DNA of 64,000 nucleotides, taken from the NCBI GenBank assembly GCA_037783415.1, contig JAZGTN010000005.1:992001-1056000 (forward strand), in the 5' to 3' direction. Under the pieces are notes generated by a model that was given only the letters and a program-made list of their open reading frames with translations, made no database searches and was not told where the DNA came from. Shown in pieces: positions 1-11,174 of this stretch (its first letter is position 1; each line of letters opens with the position of its first letter). The DNA is from Leptasterias polaris (taxonomy: Eukaryota; Echinodermata; Asteroidea; Forcipulatida; Asteriidae). The translations under genes and the position numbers were made by a program.

Positions 1-1365
1 CTGACATTTTTCATCCCTGCAACTGATACTTATAAAGAAGTCAGGCAAAAACAATGAACAAAATATTAGCAAATAGATGTTTGGTTTAAATTTTAAAAAA
101 AATTTAATAGACTTGTGGACAAATTGTTAAATGCTTGTCACGGTGTCAGCGACACTCATGATACTGTCTGGGGAAAACTGCTCTTGCGCAAGGCTGCTGG
201 CTCCCAACAAATGGCGCTGTAGTTGCAAGAGCAGTAGTCTTGCAGGAGCAAGCAGTTTCGTAAGAACATCACCAGTGTCGCGAGATTTGCGGAGAGAGTT
301 GGTACGCTATCATTGCGAATAACATGACAAGTTTATATAAGAAAGTGTATAATACATGTAGCGATGCAAAGTTCATGGGTTCGAATCCAAACCAAGCGAT
401 TTGCCTGTGGATTTTTTTCACAGAACTCGGGTAAGTACTGAGTACACAGTGATAACACACACTGAGGGTAAAAGCCAAATTATATAAAGTGTATCTCACT
501 TATCAATGCTGTCAAATGTGGCCTCATGTGATGTCAATCCACTGTCAGTGTTTACACCTTTCTGTAGGGAAGTAAAGTTTTATTATTAGTAGGGTTTGGG
601 ATGCAAAACCAATATACAGGAACACAACTTGTCTTTCTCATTCAAATCTTAGCCTTCAGAAACATTGTGTTAAACAGGCCTTGTAACATTTGCATTGCCC
701 CAGGTCAAACTTCCTTCCTTCCTGAGAAATGCATCCTCACATGTGAGAGGCAGAGCTGCCAACACTTGCATCTTGCAATCAAGGAGACTTTGTACAACAA
801 CCAAGGATATATTTAGAATTACATTCAACATAATGGGGAAAACATTTTCCATAATCAGGGGAGATTTTCAAATTTGTTCATCAGAACGTGGAAAGGTTGG
901 TTTATTTTCAGGGAACTTTCTGCAGATTCAGAGAGAGTTGGCAGCTCTGGCGAGGATAAGATGCACTGCGTGTTACGCATAGGTCTAAGTAACAATAGCA
1001 AGAAGTGGCGTCAAGTGCGGAAATATACTGTGCGAGTAAAACACACAGAGTTCTGTGTTGTAGTCAATCTGTGGACAATCCTTTGTTCTATACACTTTAG
1101 GAAAATCCTATTCTTCAACACTGTAAGTCCAATGTATATTTGGTTTGCGGTAACACCATGTGTATATCTACTTGCAAGGTAGATTTGTTCTTTGAGAGCT
1201 TGTCTTGCTATTTATTCTACTGCCGCGGAGTAGATTATTCGGAATTCGGGAGACTTCTCAGTTCGGAAAAGAACTGTCCACATGTGTTTCAAGTCTGTAC
1301 ATTATGTGGACCTCTTTTGTTCTCAGGTCCACACTTCTTATGTACCTGAGCGTTAAAACACTCAT
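1..1365. other. Left edge: presumed PEPD intron 4 or beyond, no exon recognised
   Basis: Apart from the SINE fragment at 345-470 nothing is identified. Short open frames occur at 131-322 and 695-982, but neither has recognisable similarity or convincing splice context. The 1200-1345 stretch looks repetitive (it includes TTCTCAGTTCGGAAAAGAAC), from memory of echinoderm repeats only. Confidence 0.4.
345..470 (+). mobile_element. tRNA-derived SINE fragment (family B)
   Basis: GGGTTCGAATCC matches an RNA polymerase III B box and is followed by a tail (CACAGAACTCGGGTAAGTAC, then ACACACTGAGGG) that I associate with a recurrent echinoderm repeat. No intact A box or cloverleaf is visible, so it is not called a tRNA gene. 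Confidence 0.55.
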
Positions 1366-1591
1366 TAGCCCCTTTCAGACTTAGAACATTTTGTTACACT
1401 TAATTTTCGCACTTAAATTTCCTAGAAACAATCGTTTCCCAGGAAAAAACTTTCCCTGCCTGACTTGGGCTATTAAGTGAGATAGCCCTGGGTTAGTATA
1501 ATTTTTCAAGTGTGAAAGAATATGGGATGGCAGTGGGGTTAAAAGCCCCCAGGGATTTCCTAGGTATTGGCTATGTAGTGTGAAAGGGCTA
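1366..1591. mobile_element. MITE with TAGCCCYTTTCA terminal inverted repeats
   Basis: The left end TAGCCCCTTTCAGACT and right end AGTGTGAAAGGGCTA are inverted complements with few mismatches. The roughly 226-bp interior has no open frame. It lies in the presumed PEPD intron 4. Confidence 0.65.
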
Positions 1592-2164
1592 AAGATGAAA
1601 GAGAAACAAAGTTCAAGACAACTCTACGCTCAACGCATGACTCACCAATGTAAGAAGAGTGCTTGGCTGCATGGCTCTCAACACTTCTGCTATCTGTGGG
1701 AAAGATAAACAAGATGTTACTGATAAATAGTGATTTACCACTGTGTACCACTTTACTCTTCAAACAGTACAGCCCTTATGAACTTCGTCCAACAATTACA
1801 TTGTGGTCCAAATGCAGGGTTGCTTTCAATTCGTATGCTTGGTAATCTATGCCACATCAGGTACCAAGGTTTACAAAAGATTGGCCCTTGGTATACAAAA
1901 GGTTGTGATGTAACTAACATAAACATTAAGGGAACCACCTTCTTCTGGTACAATTTGTTTTCTCGTAATTACATTTAAATACTTTAATGCCAAATGAAGT
2001 GTCATCAATTTCAATCATTCAAAGCCATGTAGATACAAGTACCTATCAAGCTTTCATACAACCGCAGTTTGGCAAAAGAAGAGGAAAGTGTGGGTCATAG
2101 CAAGACTTTGTACCATGTTTTTCAACTTTCAATGGCACAGCTGAAAAATCCAAAAATGACAAAA

Positions 2165-2660
2165 TCAGGGCCCAATTTCAAGGCACCTGCTCACTGTGAA
2201 ATTCTGTGCTGACGCCCAGCTGCGGCCCAAAGAAATACACATGTGTACAGGGCGCCACAAGTGCAGATTTCTTTGGTAAGCAGTGCCATGAAATTGGGTC
2301 CGATGATCAACTGAAAAGTTGCATGTCTGCACCCAATTTCATTACAAGCTGCTTAACAGCTGATTTTGTGCTTACTGCGTGAGTTTCCATTTCATAGCGC
2401 TGCTAACCACAAGCACACAAAAAGGCATGTTTACCTTAGCCTGTTGCTTACTGGAAAGTGAACGACTAACAATGCAAATTCATGGTGAACGTGCAAGCTG
2501 GCAGCCTAATTTTGTTTGCTAACCTGTGAACTATGCCTACGCAAATTTATTTTCTGCTATAGTTTTGCTTACTGTAAAATTTTTGCTTACCGTAAAATTT
2601 GCTTGCTTACCGTAAAATTTGCTTACCATTAAGCAGCGCTATGAAATTGGCCCCTGATCA
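2165..2660. repeat. GGGCCCAATTTC-type MITE cluster with small tandem repeat
   Basis: It starts GGGCCCAATTTCAAGGC and ends in AGCGCTATGAAATTGGCCCC, so the ends are inverted relative to each other; internal copies of ATGAAATTGGGTCC suggest nesting. At about 2561-2630 a 15-19 bp unit (TTTGCTTACCGTAAAA) is repeated three to four times. The same family recurs at 62486-62820. Confidence 0.6.
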
Positions 2661-3067
2661 AGGGAGAATTTTGGCAGCTGGATCTCCAGTCAGCAACTAC
2701 ATGTCTTATGCCCAGTTTCCAATGTCAACCAGGCTTCTGATTTGCTTTCACACAAAAAAGGGCGCAACTGTTTTTTTCCTTCAAGAATCAGTTTGGTAAC
2801 ATTCAATTGAATTGGGCGTCGGGTTGGTGTAGTATGTGGATTGGATTTTCAGTCCCTACCTGATTGCGTGGGTTTTCTTTGGAATAATTATCTGGGGTTT
2901 TCCTCCCACATCTAAAACTAAAACTTCCTTCCTTGTCTTCTCTTCAATGGGATCTTGGTTAGTATAGCGATTAGGTTTGCTTTTCTGAGAGACCTTGGCT
3001 TCACAACCAGAATTAATCAAAATTAAATGAGAAAACACAATCATAGAAGGACTCTAATAAAATTTAC

Positions 3068-3131
3068 CTCATCAACGTAATGCACTTCATCAACTGCATA
3101 ACGCTCTTTCAAATCATCATTTGACATCAAC
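3068..3131 (-). CDS. PEPD: PEPD coding exon 4
   Basis: Encodes residues 107-128, with SNDDLKERYAVDEVHYVDE. The acceptor is TTGTTTTCAG and the donor GTAAATTT. The next exon is not visible in the window. Confidence 0.9.
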
Positions 3132-6100
3132 CTGAAAACAAAAAGTGACAAATTTTGTTTAAAAAACCAACTGGCATTAGCTTTTTTTAAAACCAGGCAT
3201 GATATTTGTTCCTTCGAAAATATTAGGACTATTTTATCGAGTACAAGGGCTAACCTACATGTACATGTACACATGGTGCAAACTTTAATAAGCTATTTGA
3301 TTAACAAAAAAATATTTATTTATTTATTTATTTATTTATTTCTTGTTTATCCTGGGTAATCCATTCAGTGAGAAAAAACTCACTGATCTCCCATGGATCC
3401 CAGCTTACATAAAAACTACAAAAATGCACTGAATATATACAATAATAAAAGGTTACAGGATAAAAACATTGCACAAACGTTAAAAAACACTGGAACCTAG
3501 CATAACAGTAAAAGAACAAACATACACAATCGCTTACAGATAGGAAAACCAGAATGGAGTGATAAAAAAAAAAATGCAGTGGAAATTGGATTAATTGAGC
3601 TCTTTAAGTTGATTTAAAAATTGATTAAGATCTGTTGGTTGCAAAGATTTAAGATTTTGTGGCAAGTTGTTCCACGCCTGGGCACCCCTGAAATTAAACG
3701 TTCTTCTTCCACTTTCCGTTCTAGGGGGTGGAAGGACCACATTACCAACTGCACTGTTCCTAGTTCGGTGACAGTGTAGTTCACTGACTGGAACAAAAAC
3801 ATTCCTAAGATAGCTTGGAACATTGCCATTTAAACACTTGAAAACCATGGTATTTATATGAAGGAATCTTCTTTCTTCTAGAGTTTTCCAACCCAGTTCA
3901 CTACGTACAGCTGAACCTGATGTTCTAGATGGGACCTTAAGAATAGTGATTGACCAGGTATCTGTTTCCTCTTGTATCCCAAAGTGACCCATTGAAACAA
4001 TACCACTTGGCGACTGGAAGCAGATTACATCAGCTACACTTTCAAAACAACAATTCATGTTTTGGATGGTACCTCGTTCTACACGACATCTTTGAAGAGA
4101 GCTGTACTTACTCGCCAACATACACGATGTAAGCTTCAGGAATTTTGGGGGCAAACAGAACCGTCTTGCCTGTATCAACAGAGACTGCACCAAAGAACCC
4201 AGACAACTCCACACCAAATGTCCAAATGAAAAAGGATTCCTACAAAAACACACCAATAATACAAATCATTAAGAGTAGTTATCTACCCTTGGCTCTAAAG
4301 TGAACGTTGCAATGTTTACTATTTGTACTTGTAGTTTGGAAGGCTTTTTGTACTTTAATGACTGGGAAAACACTTTCCATGTTTTTTTATGAATAAATAC
4401 ATCGAGATAATCTTTTTATCTAAGCTAGGGAATGACAAATTCTCTGACGTTTAGTTAACCTAAAAAGCGGTGAGGAGAGACCCCTTCCAAAAGACCTTGT
4501 GCATTGGCTGCCATTGCTGAGGTCAATCAATGGTAGCGTGCACGCATGTACGCGCTACTCTCAGCCAATGGTAGGCTTTCATTAACCTCACTGAGGGCGC
4601 TGTTTTGGGCTTGTGACGTCATATACACGGGGGCAACGCATGAATAAAGACAATACAATTCACTCACTTACCTGACGAAACACCAGTTCTATATCTGTGC
4701 AGTATTGATTGATGTCCTTCCCTCCTTCAAGGAGAACTACAGCCCCAGATGGTACATCCTTGTTGCCTCGCAGGCGGTTCAGTAAACGCCCTCTATTGTC
4801 TGAATGCAGCTTGGCAGGGACAGGGAAAGTTTTCCCACCCAGGGAATAAATTGGACTATTAAAGGACAAAAAAAATATTATGTTTTTAACCTGTGAAATT
4901 AATAAGAAATGAATTGTTGTTGAACAAACACATTTAACAAATCAAAAAAGAAAACCCAAGATTAAGGCCTGACCTTTGGTTCCAGATACTTGTAAATAAG
5001 TAGACCCAGTAACTGGGGCGCTGTACTCATTTTTCGAAATTTTGACATCATCAAAACGCGTTGCACAGAACCACAGCAATCCTCAATTTGGCATCATTTG
5101 ACAGTGGGAAGCCACAAAAAATGCCTCAGATCGACAAAAATACCCAACAAAATAGCTTTAAAAACGCCTACTGGTCTCTTGATATGTCTAAGATGCATTA
5201 ACATCAGGCATTTAAATGTACTCATGATTTTGTTTTGTGCTGCAAATTTACGTTTTTGTTAAGTCGATCGGAGAAACCACCATGTTATGACGATCACACT
5301 CAGTAGGATCGGGTCAACTATGAACATTTGACCTCTGCCCACTGCCGCCTCACCGTGTCATCGTCGCGATGCATTCTGGGTAGTGGATTTAATCAACGAC
5401 TGTTTGTAAAAGCACTGGTTATCGGAAGCGCTGCTGTGAGTGCAGGGATGGTAACCAGTGCTTTTACAGTCGTTGATTAAATCCACTACCCAGAATGCAT
5501 CGCGACGATGACACGGTGAGGCGGCAGTGGACAAAGGTCAAATTTTCATAGTTGACCCGGAACTGATACTGCTGAGAGTTCGATCGTCTTAACATGGTGG
5601 TTTCTCTGATCGACTTAACAAAAATCGTAAATTTGCAGCACAAAAAAAAATCGTTATGTTGCATCTTAGACATGTAGTAGGCATTTTTAAAGCTATTTTG
5701 TTGGGTATTTTTGTCGTTCTTAGGCATTTTTTGTGGCTTCCCACGGTCAAATGATGCCAAATTGAGGATTGATGTGGTTCTGTGCAATGCGTTTCTGGGG
5801 CGCTAGTACGACCAATGATGTCAAAATTTCGATAAAAAGGAGTACACTGTACAGCGCCCCAGTTACTGGGTCTAGTAGTAAATAAGTAAGAATTTTGCCC
5901 ATCCGTCATGCCAACTGACTTTCAATTATGTTATCTATAATTCTAAAATCTATGTATGCATGGTCGCACAAATTCAGGTGTGATTGGATATGATCATGGG
6001 TTTTCTAAAAATACACATCCTTGTCCCAAAATACAATTTTGTTTCAATGTTAATTTCAATAAATAGCCTAATTCTTATTTTAAATGTCCCATCCTTTAAT

Positions 6101-6396
6101 AATATTTTGAGATATTTAAAGCAGTGCGACCAAAAAGGAGTACAGCGACTGCCTGGTGCGCTGTAGCCCCCACCCCCGCCCCAATTCCTTCAAATTTGTT
6201 GACATCTGCGGGGCGCATGAAATAAAATGACATCTGCTGCATAGCTAGCGCGGCAGCATGCAGGGTTACCCGCATGCAGTAGCACGCCGATAGCAGCCAG
6301 ATAGATTATGCATGATGGAGGTAGTCACATTTTTGTATACCCGAGTACAGCAACCCAATTACTGGGTCTAGTTTAATTAGTTACTTACGGAGGCAT
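3068..6396 (-). CDS. PEPD: Prolidase (Xaa-Pro dipeptidase), 5' part of gene, coding exons 1-4
   Basis: Prolidase is a cytosolic, metal-dependent homodimer that splits dipeptides with C-terminal proline or hydroxyproline. Four minus-strand exons join in frame: 6389-6396, 4672-4855, 4112-4239 and 3068-3131 (8+184+128+64 nt = 128 codons). All junctions are GT-AG. The protein starts MPPPIYSLGG and shows signature stretches of the animal enzyme's N-terminal domain: VVLLEGG, QYCTDIELVFRQESFF, VDTGKTVLFAPKIPEA and ERYAVDEVHYVDE, which align by eye and without gaps of consequence to remembered vertebrate PEPD. Only the N-terminal (creatinase/AMP_N-like) domain is here; the metal-binding pita-bread domain must lie beyond position 1. 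I found no exon 5 in 1-3067, so intron 4 would exceed 3 kb. The introns hold a LINE end and a fold-back element. The family call is strong; exon 1, only 8 coding bases, is the least certain part. Confidence 0.93.
3308..3990 (-). mobile_element. 5'-truncated CR1/L2-like LINE, 3' end of RT ORF
   Basis: Minus-strand translation ends in a typical LINE C-terminal block: LGWKTLEERRFLHINTMVFK, then LNGNVPSYLRNVF, RRTFNFRGAQAWNNLPQNLK and a stop near 3591. This resembles the LGWLPVEER...LNGLAPSYL...FSVAGPKLWNSLP consensus. The 3' UTR runs to a tetranucleotide tail (AAAT)n on the minus strand (TTTA repeats at 3314-3341), as in CR1/L2-type elements. The upstream boundary is uncertain because similarity fades near 3990-4080, next to PEPD exon 3. 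It is inserted in PEPD intron 3, in the gene's orientation. Confidence 0.8.
3314..3341. repeat. (TTTA)n microsatellite, LINE tail
   Basis: About seven TTTA units. It lies directly at the 3' end of the minus-strand LINE, so it is best read as that element's tail rather than an independent microsatellite. Confidence 0.85.
4112..4239 (-). CDS. PEPD: PEPD coding exon 3
   Basis: Encodes residues 65-107 (last codon split 2+1). The acceptor is GTTTTTGTAG and the donor GTAAGTAC. It begins ESFFIWTFGVE and contains VDTGKTVLFAPKIPEA, matching the vertebrate stretch that follows the exon-2 segment. Confidence 0.93.
4672..4855 (-). CDS. PEPD: PEPD coding exon 2
   Basis: Encodes residues 3-64. The acceptor is ...TTTAATAG and the donor GTAAGTGA. 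It contains the conserved GGKTFPVPAKL, VVLLEGGKD and QYCTDIELVFRQ stretches of prolidase. Confidence 0.93.
5001..5874. mobile_element. Fold-back element with about 420-bp arms, Mutator-like
   Basis: The ends TAGACCCAGTAACTGGGGCG and its complement at 5855-5874 begin inverted arms that run almost to a 30-bp spacer (about 5422-5451). The arms differ by roughly a tenth of positions plus indels. The 9-mer GTAAATAAG flanks the left end (4992-5000) and recurs at 5878-5886, three bases past the right end, consistent with a 9-bp target duplication of the Mutator type. No transposase. It sits in PEPD intron 1. Confidence 0.85.
6125..6373. mobile_element. Related element ending in CAATTACTGGGTCTA
   Basis: The right end matches the terminal sequence of the 5001-5874 element with one change, and AAAAAGGAGTACAGCG at 6133 resembles the inner end sequence GAGTACACTGTACAGCGCC. 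It looks like a diverged or deleted copy. Boundaries are approximate. Confidence 0.45.
6389..6396 (-). CDS. PEPD: PEPD coding exon 1 (start codon, 8 nt)
   Basis: ATGCCTCC followed by a consensus donor GTAAGTAA (minus strand). It joins exon 2 as ATG-CCT-CC|T-CCA, which gives an uninterrupted frame and the expected N-terminal length. The rest of the first exon is 5' UTR upstream, ending at an unknown point before about 6540. Confidence 0.7.
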
Positions 6397-6773
6397 TTTT
6401 CTTGCTGATCACAATCTGTTGAAGAAAACCACACAAGCAGCAGCAAACACTCAGGACGGGCGGATTAGCTGTCTCTCTGACAATCGTTCACACGTCAGCT
6501 ACACATTATGGTTACTCCTCTAGTAGTACAGTCCTGATAGAGTGTAAAACACACAGCGTGTCACATGTCTAATCATGTGATTGATCTCGTGTTTACGAGA
6601 TCGATTGATATTAGTCCGGGAGCCCGGCGGGGTTTATTGAAAATATTTAGTGCAAAAGGTTTGAAGTGTGGGATATGCAGCACCCCCCGGGGGAACCTTA
6701 AAATGTTAATTCTTAAGTGCACCGAGTGGTGCGTTGGGAGGGGGGAGCCCCCTAAACTCACCCCAAAAGTCGA

Positions 6774-7400
6774 TTTAATGAAAATGTTGAGTGCAAGCTA
6801 AATTTCTTCATGGATTGAAAGGCCATGGTCCACTGACTATGATTTCCGTACTTAAGAAAATAAATAATGGTGCCAAGTCTAATTAAGAAGGCCCTTAATT
6901 AGCGCTAATTACACGTTTAATCGAAATTTTGAGTGCAAGGATGAAACATGTGTCAACGTGTACCTTACACTGTGCTGACTCAAAATCAACTGCTTAAGAA
7001 AATTTTAAGTGGTGCCATCTTTGCTTAAGAAAGGGTCAAAGGTCAACAAAGGTCAAAGTTCGATTTAATGAAAATGTTGGAGTGCAAGCAAAATTTCTTT
7101 ATGGATTGAAAGGCCATGGTCCACTGACTATGATTTCCGTACTTAAGAAAATAAATAATGGTGCCAAGTCTATATTAAGAAGGCCCTTAATTAGCGCTAA
7201 TTACACGTTTAATCGAAATTTTGAGTGCAAGGATGAAACATGTGTCAACGTGTACCTTACACTGTGCTGACTCAAAATCAACTGCTTAAGAAAATTTTAA
7301 GTGGTGCCATATTTGCTTAAGAAAGGGTCAAAGGTCAACAAAGGTCAAAGTTCGATTTAATGAAAATGTTGGAGTACAAGCAAAATTTCTTCATGGATTG
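6774..7400 (+). repeat. Left subterminal 291-bp tandem repeats
   Basis: GATTTAATGAAAATGTTG recurs at about 6774, 7063 and 7355. Each unit also holds AGCGCTAATTACACG and GGTCAAAGGTCAACAAAGG. The units are nearly identical except the first, which lacks one G. The mirror set lies at 11590-12530. Confidence 0.9.
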
Positions 7401-7428
7401 AAAAGCTATATGGTCTACTGAATCAATA

Positions 7429-7570
7429 TCGATTAAAAGGGTAGTTAGCACTATTTAAGGGCCTTCTTAATTACTTGGCACCAATATTCATTTTCTTATT
7501 TAAGAAAATGAATATTGGTGCCAAGTAATTAAGAAGGCCCTTAAATAGTGCTAACTACCCTTTTAATCGA
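7429..7570. repeat. Perfect palindrome, 70-bp arms, 2-bp loop
   Basis: Arms 7429-7498 and 7501-7570 are exact reverse complements around TT. The arm contains GGGCCTTCTTAATTACTTGG, which resembles part of the 291-bp unit, so it probably arose by inverted duplication of that unit. Confidence 0.95.
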
Positions 7571-7573
7571 ATT

Positions 7574-7934
7574 GTTAAAGGCCCTGTACACTATTGGTAA
7601 GATCGACAAACAAAAATGTTCACAGATTCACACATAACTTACATGATGTAAAGTAAGTAATGGTAGAAAAGGTTCCAGTTAAAATATTTTTGCCTAAAAT
7701 GCTATTGTTTCTGAGAAAACAATAGTTTTTATCGCGCGCGATAATAAACTCGATGTTTGAAAAACAGAAAACACATAAGGTCTCTTTTCACTATTTTCTC
7801 GTGACCTCGATGACCAATTGAGCTCAAATTTTCACAGGTTTGTATATTTCATGTATGTGGTTGATGATTACACAAAACATGAACACTGTCTGTGATTGTT
7901 TTGTCAGCTCTGCCAATCCTGTATAATACCTTTA
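7574..7934 (+). mobile_element. TTAA-flanked MITE (CACTATTGGTA family)
   Basis: Starts TTAAAGGCCCTGTACACTAT and ends TACCTTTAA. The interior has TATCGCGCGCGATAATAAAC and GACCAATTGAGCTC. An inverted relative lies at about 20525-20897. TTAA at both edges and the short AAAGG ends suggest a piggyBac-mobilised MITE, which is inference. Confidence 0.75.
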
Positions 7935-8049
7935 AGTGCAAGGATGAAACATGTGTGTCAATGTGTAACTTAAGTTATAACACTGTGCTGAATCAAAATC
8001 AACTAACAAAGTTTTGAGTGGTGCCATCTTCGCTCAAGTAAGGGTCAAA

Positions 8050-9430
8050 TGTGTGGTCAACCAGCCTGTTTGCAGTAACTTTTTATATCCAATAATAACA
8101 ATTAAAGTGACTAGACCCTTGTTATTATGATCGTTGATTATGATTAGCACAACTCTGGAGTTTTTACGTACGTATAATTATGTGCAATATGAAAATTAGT
8201 TTTCACCATTATACACATTTTAAAAGGGATATTTTTCCGCAAAAGGCCTTACTCTTTATCTAAGATCATAATAATCGTGATTTTAAGTATATTTCTGGGT
8301 TAATTTTGGTGCTTGGTGTTATGTTCACAATGCATATGTCCAGCTTGGGTGAGTTAGCACAACTCAAACTGTTGTACTCTCTACTCATCCAAGAGCAGTA
8401 AGGCCATGCATTCTTGCTTGTGCACTTGTTGGTGTAACACCCCACCTTGCAACTGGATCTAAAGATATCAAGGAGTTTCAGTGGAACGGATTGAAGGTCA
8501 GATTGTACCGTGATCTGGAGTAACTGACCCTCACTGACTTTCCATCCTCATTCTCCAGGGAGTTTCTTAAAAGGCAAATGAGTCGTTGCCTGTTGATTGT
8601 AAGCTTGATTTCAGTAGGTACGAGAACAAAAGCTTTTGCTTCACCCTTGGCCTAAGATGTTTGTTTTGTGGTTATTTATCCAACTTCCGTGTAAGTTGTT
8701 ATTGAAATAAATGTATTATCCATCTAATATCAGCAAATATGGCAGAGAACATTTCTAAACTCACTTTAATCCCACTACCACTTCCAATCAAACGTCTTAC
8801 CGGACCAAGAACAAGTGACTGCGATCAAGAATGGTGGGCTCATTTTTCTAGATAATGATAATAACTTCAGCAGGAATTGTCACCTTCTCCCATTAGTTCA
8901 TACCAGGCAATAAACCAACATGCATTGCAGTGAATGACAACAATCTGATAGCAGAGGAAATTGGCAAATATCTCTCCAGATAGACCCCTCATTAAAACAC
9001 TGCCTGGCACCTGCAACTCAACTACACCTTATTCAGTTTCAGGACATTTTTTATTATCAGTGAAGGTATCATTCTGACCGATACAGAGCCCTACATAATT
9101 ATTAAATCTCCTCGACATATTTGACCTTCTCATTTACCTGTTTATCACATAACTAACACATGTGTGTGGCAGATACTTTCGAAGGTATGCCTACATGGTC
9201 ATGCCGTACTGTTGCTTAACGGCACCTACATCTAGCAGTGTCATATCATGGCAGTGGCGTATAAAAATAGAGTCCAATTTATTATACACAAAGGGGTGTG
9301 TCAATATTTAGGAGTGCAATAATGGAAAATGAACTGTAGTTTGCAAACTGGCATATTTACCTAACACTTAAAACAATTAGATCTTTCTAATTGTTATGTT
9401 GGTGTGGAAATTGGATAACTAAGTATCCAA
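8050..9430. other. Interior of the 6.1-kb element, no gene recognised
   Basis: AT-rich sequence with no open frame above about 60 codons and no recognisable protein similarity. It could be decayed 5' sequence of the LINE that follows. Confidence 0.4.
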
Positions 9431-9479
9431 ATCAATGTATTTTAGAAATGGGAAGTATGGCCACTTTCCTGAAGAACCT

Positions 9480-11010
9480 TGGCCCCAAAGGGCTCTCAAC
9501 CTGATCACATCCATTCAACAAGTTATTCAACGACCAAATAGAGACGAACAAAGTCATTGTTATTTAAGCCAGGCAATCTTGCATAAGACCCTGGCAGCTA
9601 CGGGCACATCGATCACTCCTCTCCTAATCATATAAATGATTTCAGCATCTCCTACTTGCCAGACTTTGTATTCCAGTAGAACCTATTTTGCCTTACTCCC
9701 AAGAAGACTTCTGACCTAGTAGAAGTGGTGCAAATCAAGTTCTAACTCTCATCTATACATTCATCGAGACTAGCTGAAAACGAGCTCTTCAATAGGCTTG
9801 GCCCTCATCAATCTCTCCTCAGCTTACGACAGATTTTGGCGTTATGGCCGCTTGTACAAGACCTCGAAGATGTAAAACTACCATGTGTGTCCTCTCATCC
9901 ATTCTCAGTAATCGAAGATTGAGTACACTTGTCCACCGGTTGAGCTCTATGAGGAATCTAAATGAGGGCCTCCCTAAAGGATCTGTCTGGGCTTTAACGC
10001 TTTTCCAGCACCTATGTGAGTGACAGTGCCAGACACCACCTCCAGGAAATTTGCATAACCTTGCCACCCAACTAATTTGGAAGACGCAAAAAGAACCCTA
10101 ACACAGGACCTGAAAAAGATGCGGACTCCATCAAGTACTGGCACCTCCGCCCGAATACTTCCAAGACCACGGTTACTGCTGTTCATCTTATCAACCATTT
10201 GAAAGGACAGAACTCCAAGTCTTGTTTTGTGGCAAACCAGTCAAACACCAACAACTTCCAAAGAGTTTTGAAGACACCTTGACAGGCAAGGACCACCGGA
10301 AAAAACATCCAAACACGTTGGCAGGCACTATAGGGATCAAGTTCTCACACTCTACGCACTGCAAGCGTTATATGCCCTGGCGTGTTCTCCGTAATATTGA
10401 GTGTTGTGCACCAGTGGCTCTGCCACACCAAACGAGTGGACACCATCCTGAACTATATCGGATACTCTTTATCTCTCTCATCAATCCACCCTGCCAACAC
10501 CGGGAGCCAACTCAGACCTGTTTTATGCACGAGCACCTTAATATTCTGCCGAGAATAATACGCCTTACATCTCACACTTACCATTCTGTGGTATCATCTG
10601 GAATATGTCAATTTTGACTATCAATCGAAGGTTTCAAAATCATCCCTCTGGGCACTTGACTGACTTGCTAACAAAGACCTTGTAAAGGATCCCACAGATG
10701 AAGTCACTGGTCCCAACCTTCCTCAACATCAGTTGACAGCTTTTTTAAAAGCAGGATCCGGACCTTTTATGCCAGAACATCAGTTCATCACCTAAACAAA
10801 TTGAAGATACCAGACTGCCCTGCCTGTGATTACGGTCACCCTTTGACTATGATCAGACTTTCCAGCAAGTTATCAAAAACTCTTAGGTGCTTCCCTGCAG
10901 GTCTCAAGAAAATCAAACAATACCATAGACGCAGCATTGACCTGGCTCTCTTTTCTAGTCTGACACCCTAAGCTGTTCTTCATACGAGAGAAAAAGACTA
11001 TAATTGCAAC
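9480..11010 (+). pseudogene. Decayed LINE reverse-transcriptase remnant (jockey/I-like)
   Basis: The frames shift repeatedly, but RT landmarks appear in order: AYDRFWRYGRLYKTSK near 9825-9870, a LNEGLPKGSV block near 9960-9985 (the G-x-P-x-G-S motif before the palm), LRPNTSKTTVTAVHLINH near 10145-10200, VLFCGKPVKHQ near 10220, and a C-terminal CPACDYGHP-like stretch near 10815 followed by a DLALFS-type ending. The YADD active site itself is not legible. The overall layout recalls a non-LTR RT with a C-terminal cysteine motif. Many stops and frameshifts make it non-functional. Confidence 0.65.
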
Positions 11011-11155
11011 TCATCTGTCTTAGGCTGATGCCAGCATTGTCACCCCAGCATGTTGTAGTATGTTGGTGTAATCTGTACACAGGGCCGCAAGAACACCCCA
11101 CTGATTTCGAATAACAAAAATAGAATGCAACAGAGAAACTTGGTACATCCAGTGT

Positions 11156-11174
11156 GGGGGGGGGGGGGGGGGGG
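11156..11174. repeat. 19-G homopolymer
   Basis: An uninterrupted run of 19 G. Length is prone to sequencing error and G-quadruplex formation is possible. Confidence 0.9.

Noticed and set aside
131..322. 63-codon plus-strand frame and its open minus-strand counterpart
   Set aside because: No recognisable similarity and no convincing splice context; it does not match the next expected prolidase segment.
695..1182. Overlapping plus-strand frames of 95 and 102 codons
   Set aside because: Composition and words such as GAGAGTTGGCAGCTCTGGCGA look like repeat sequence; no domain or conserved motif.
3591..4256. 221-codon minus-strand frame as a single protein
   Set aside because: Its upstream third is PEPD exon 3 read in the wrong frame; only the downstream part is a real (LINE) coding remnant.
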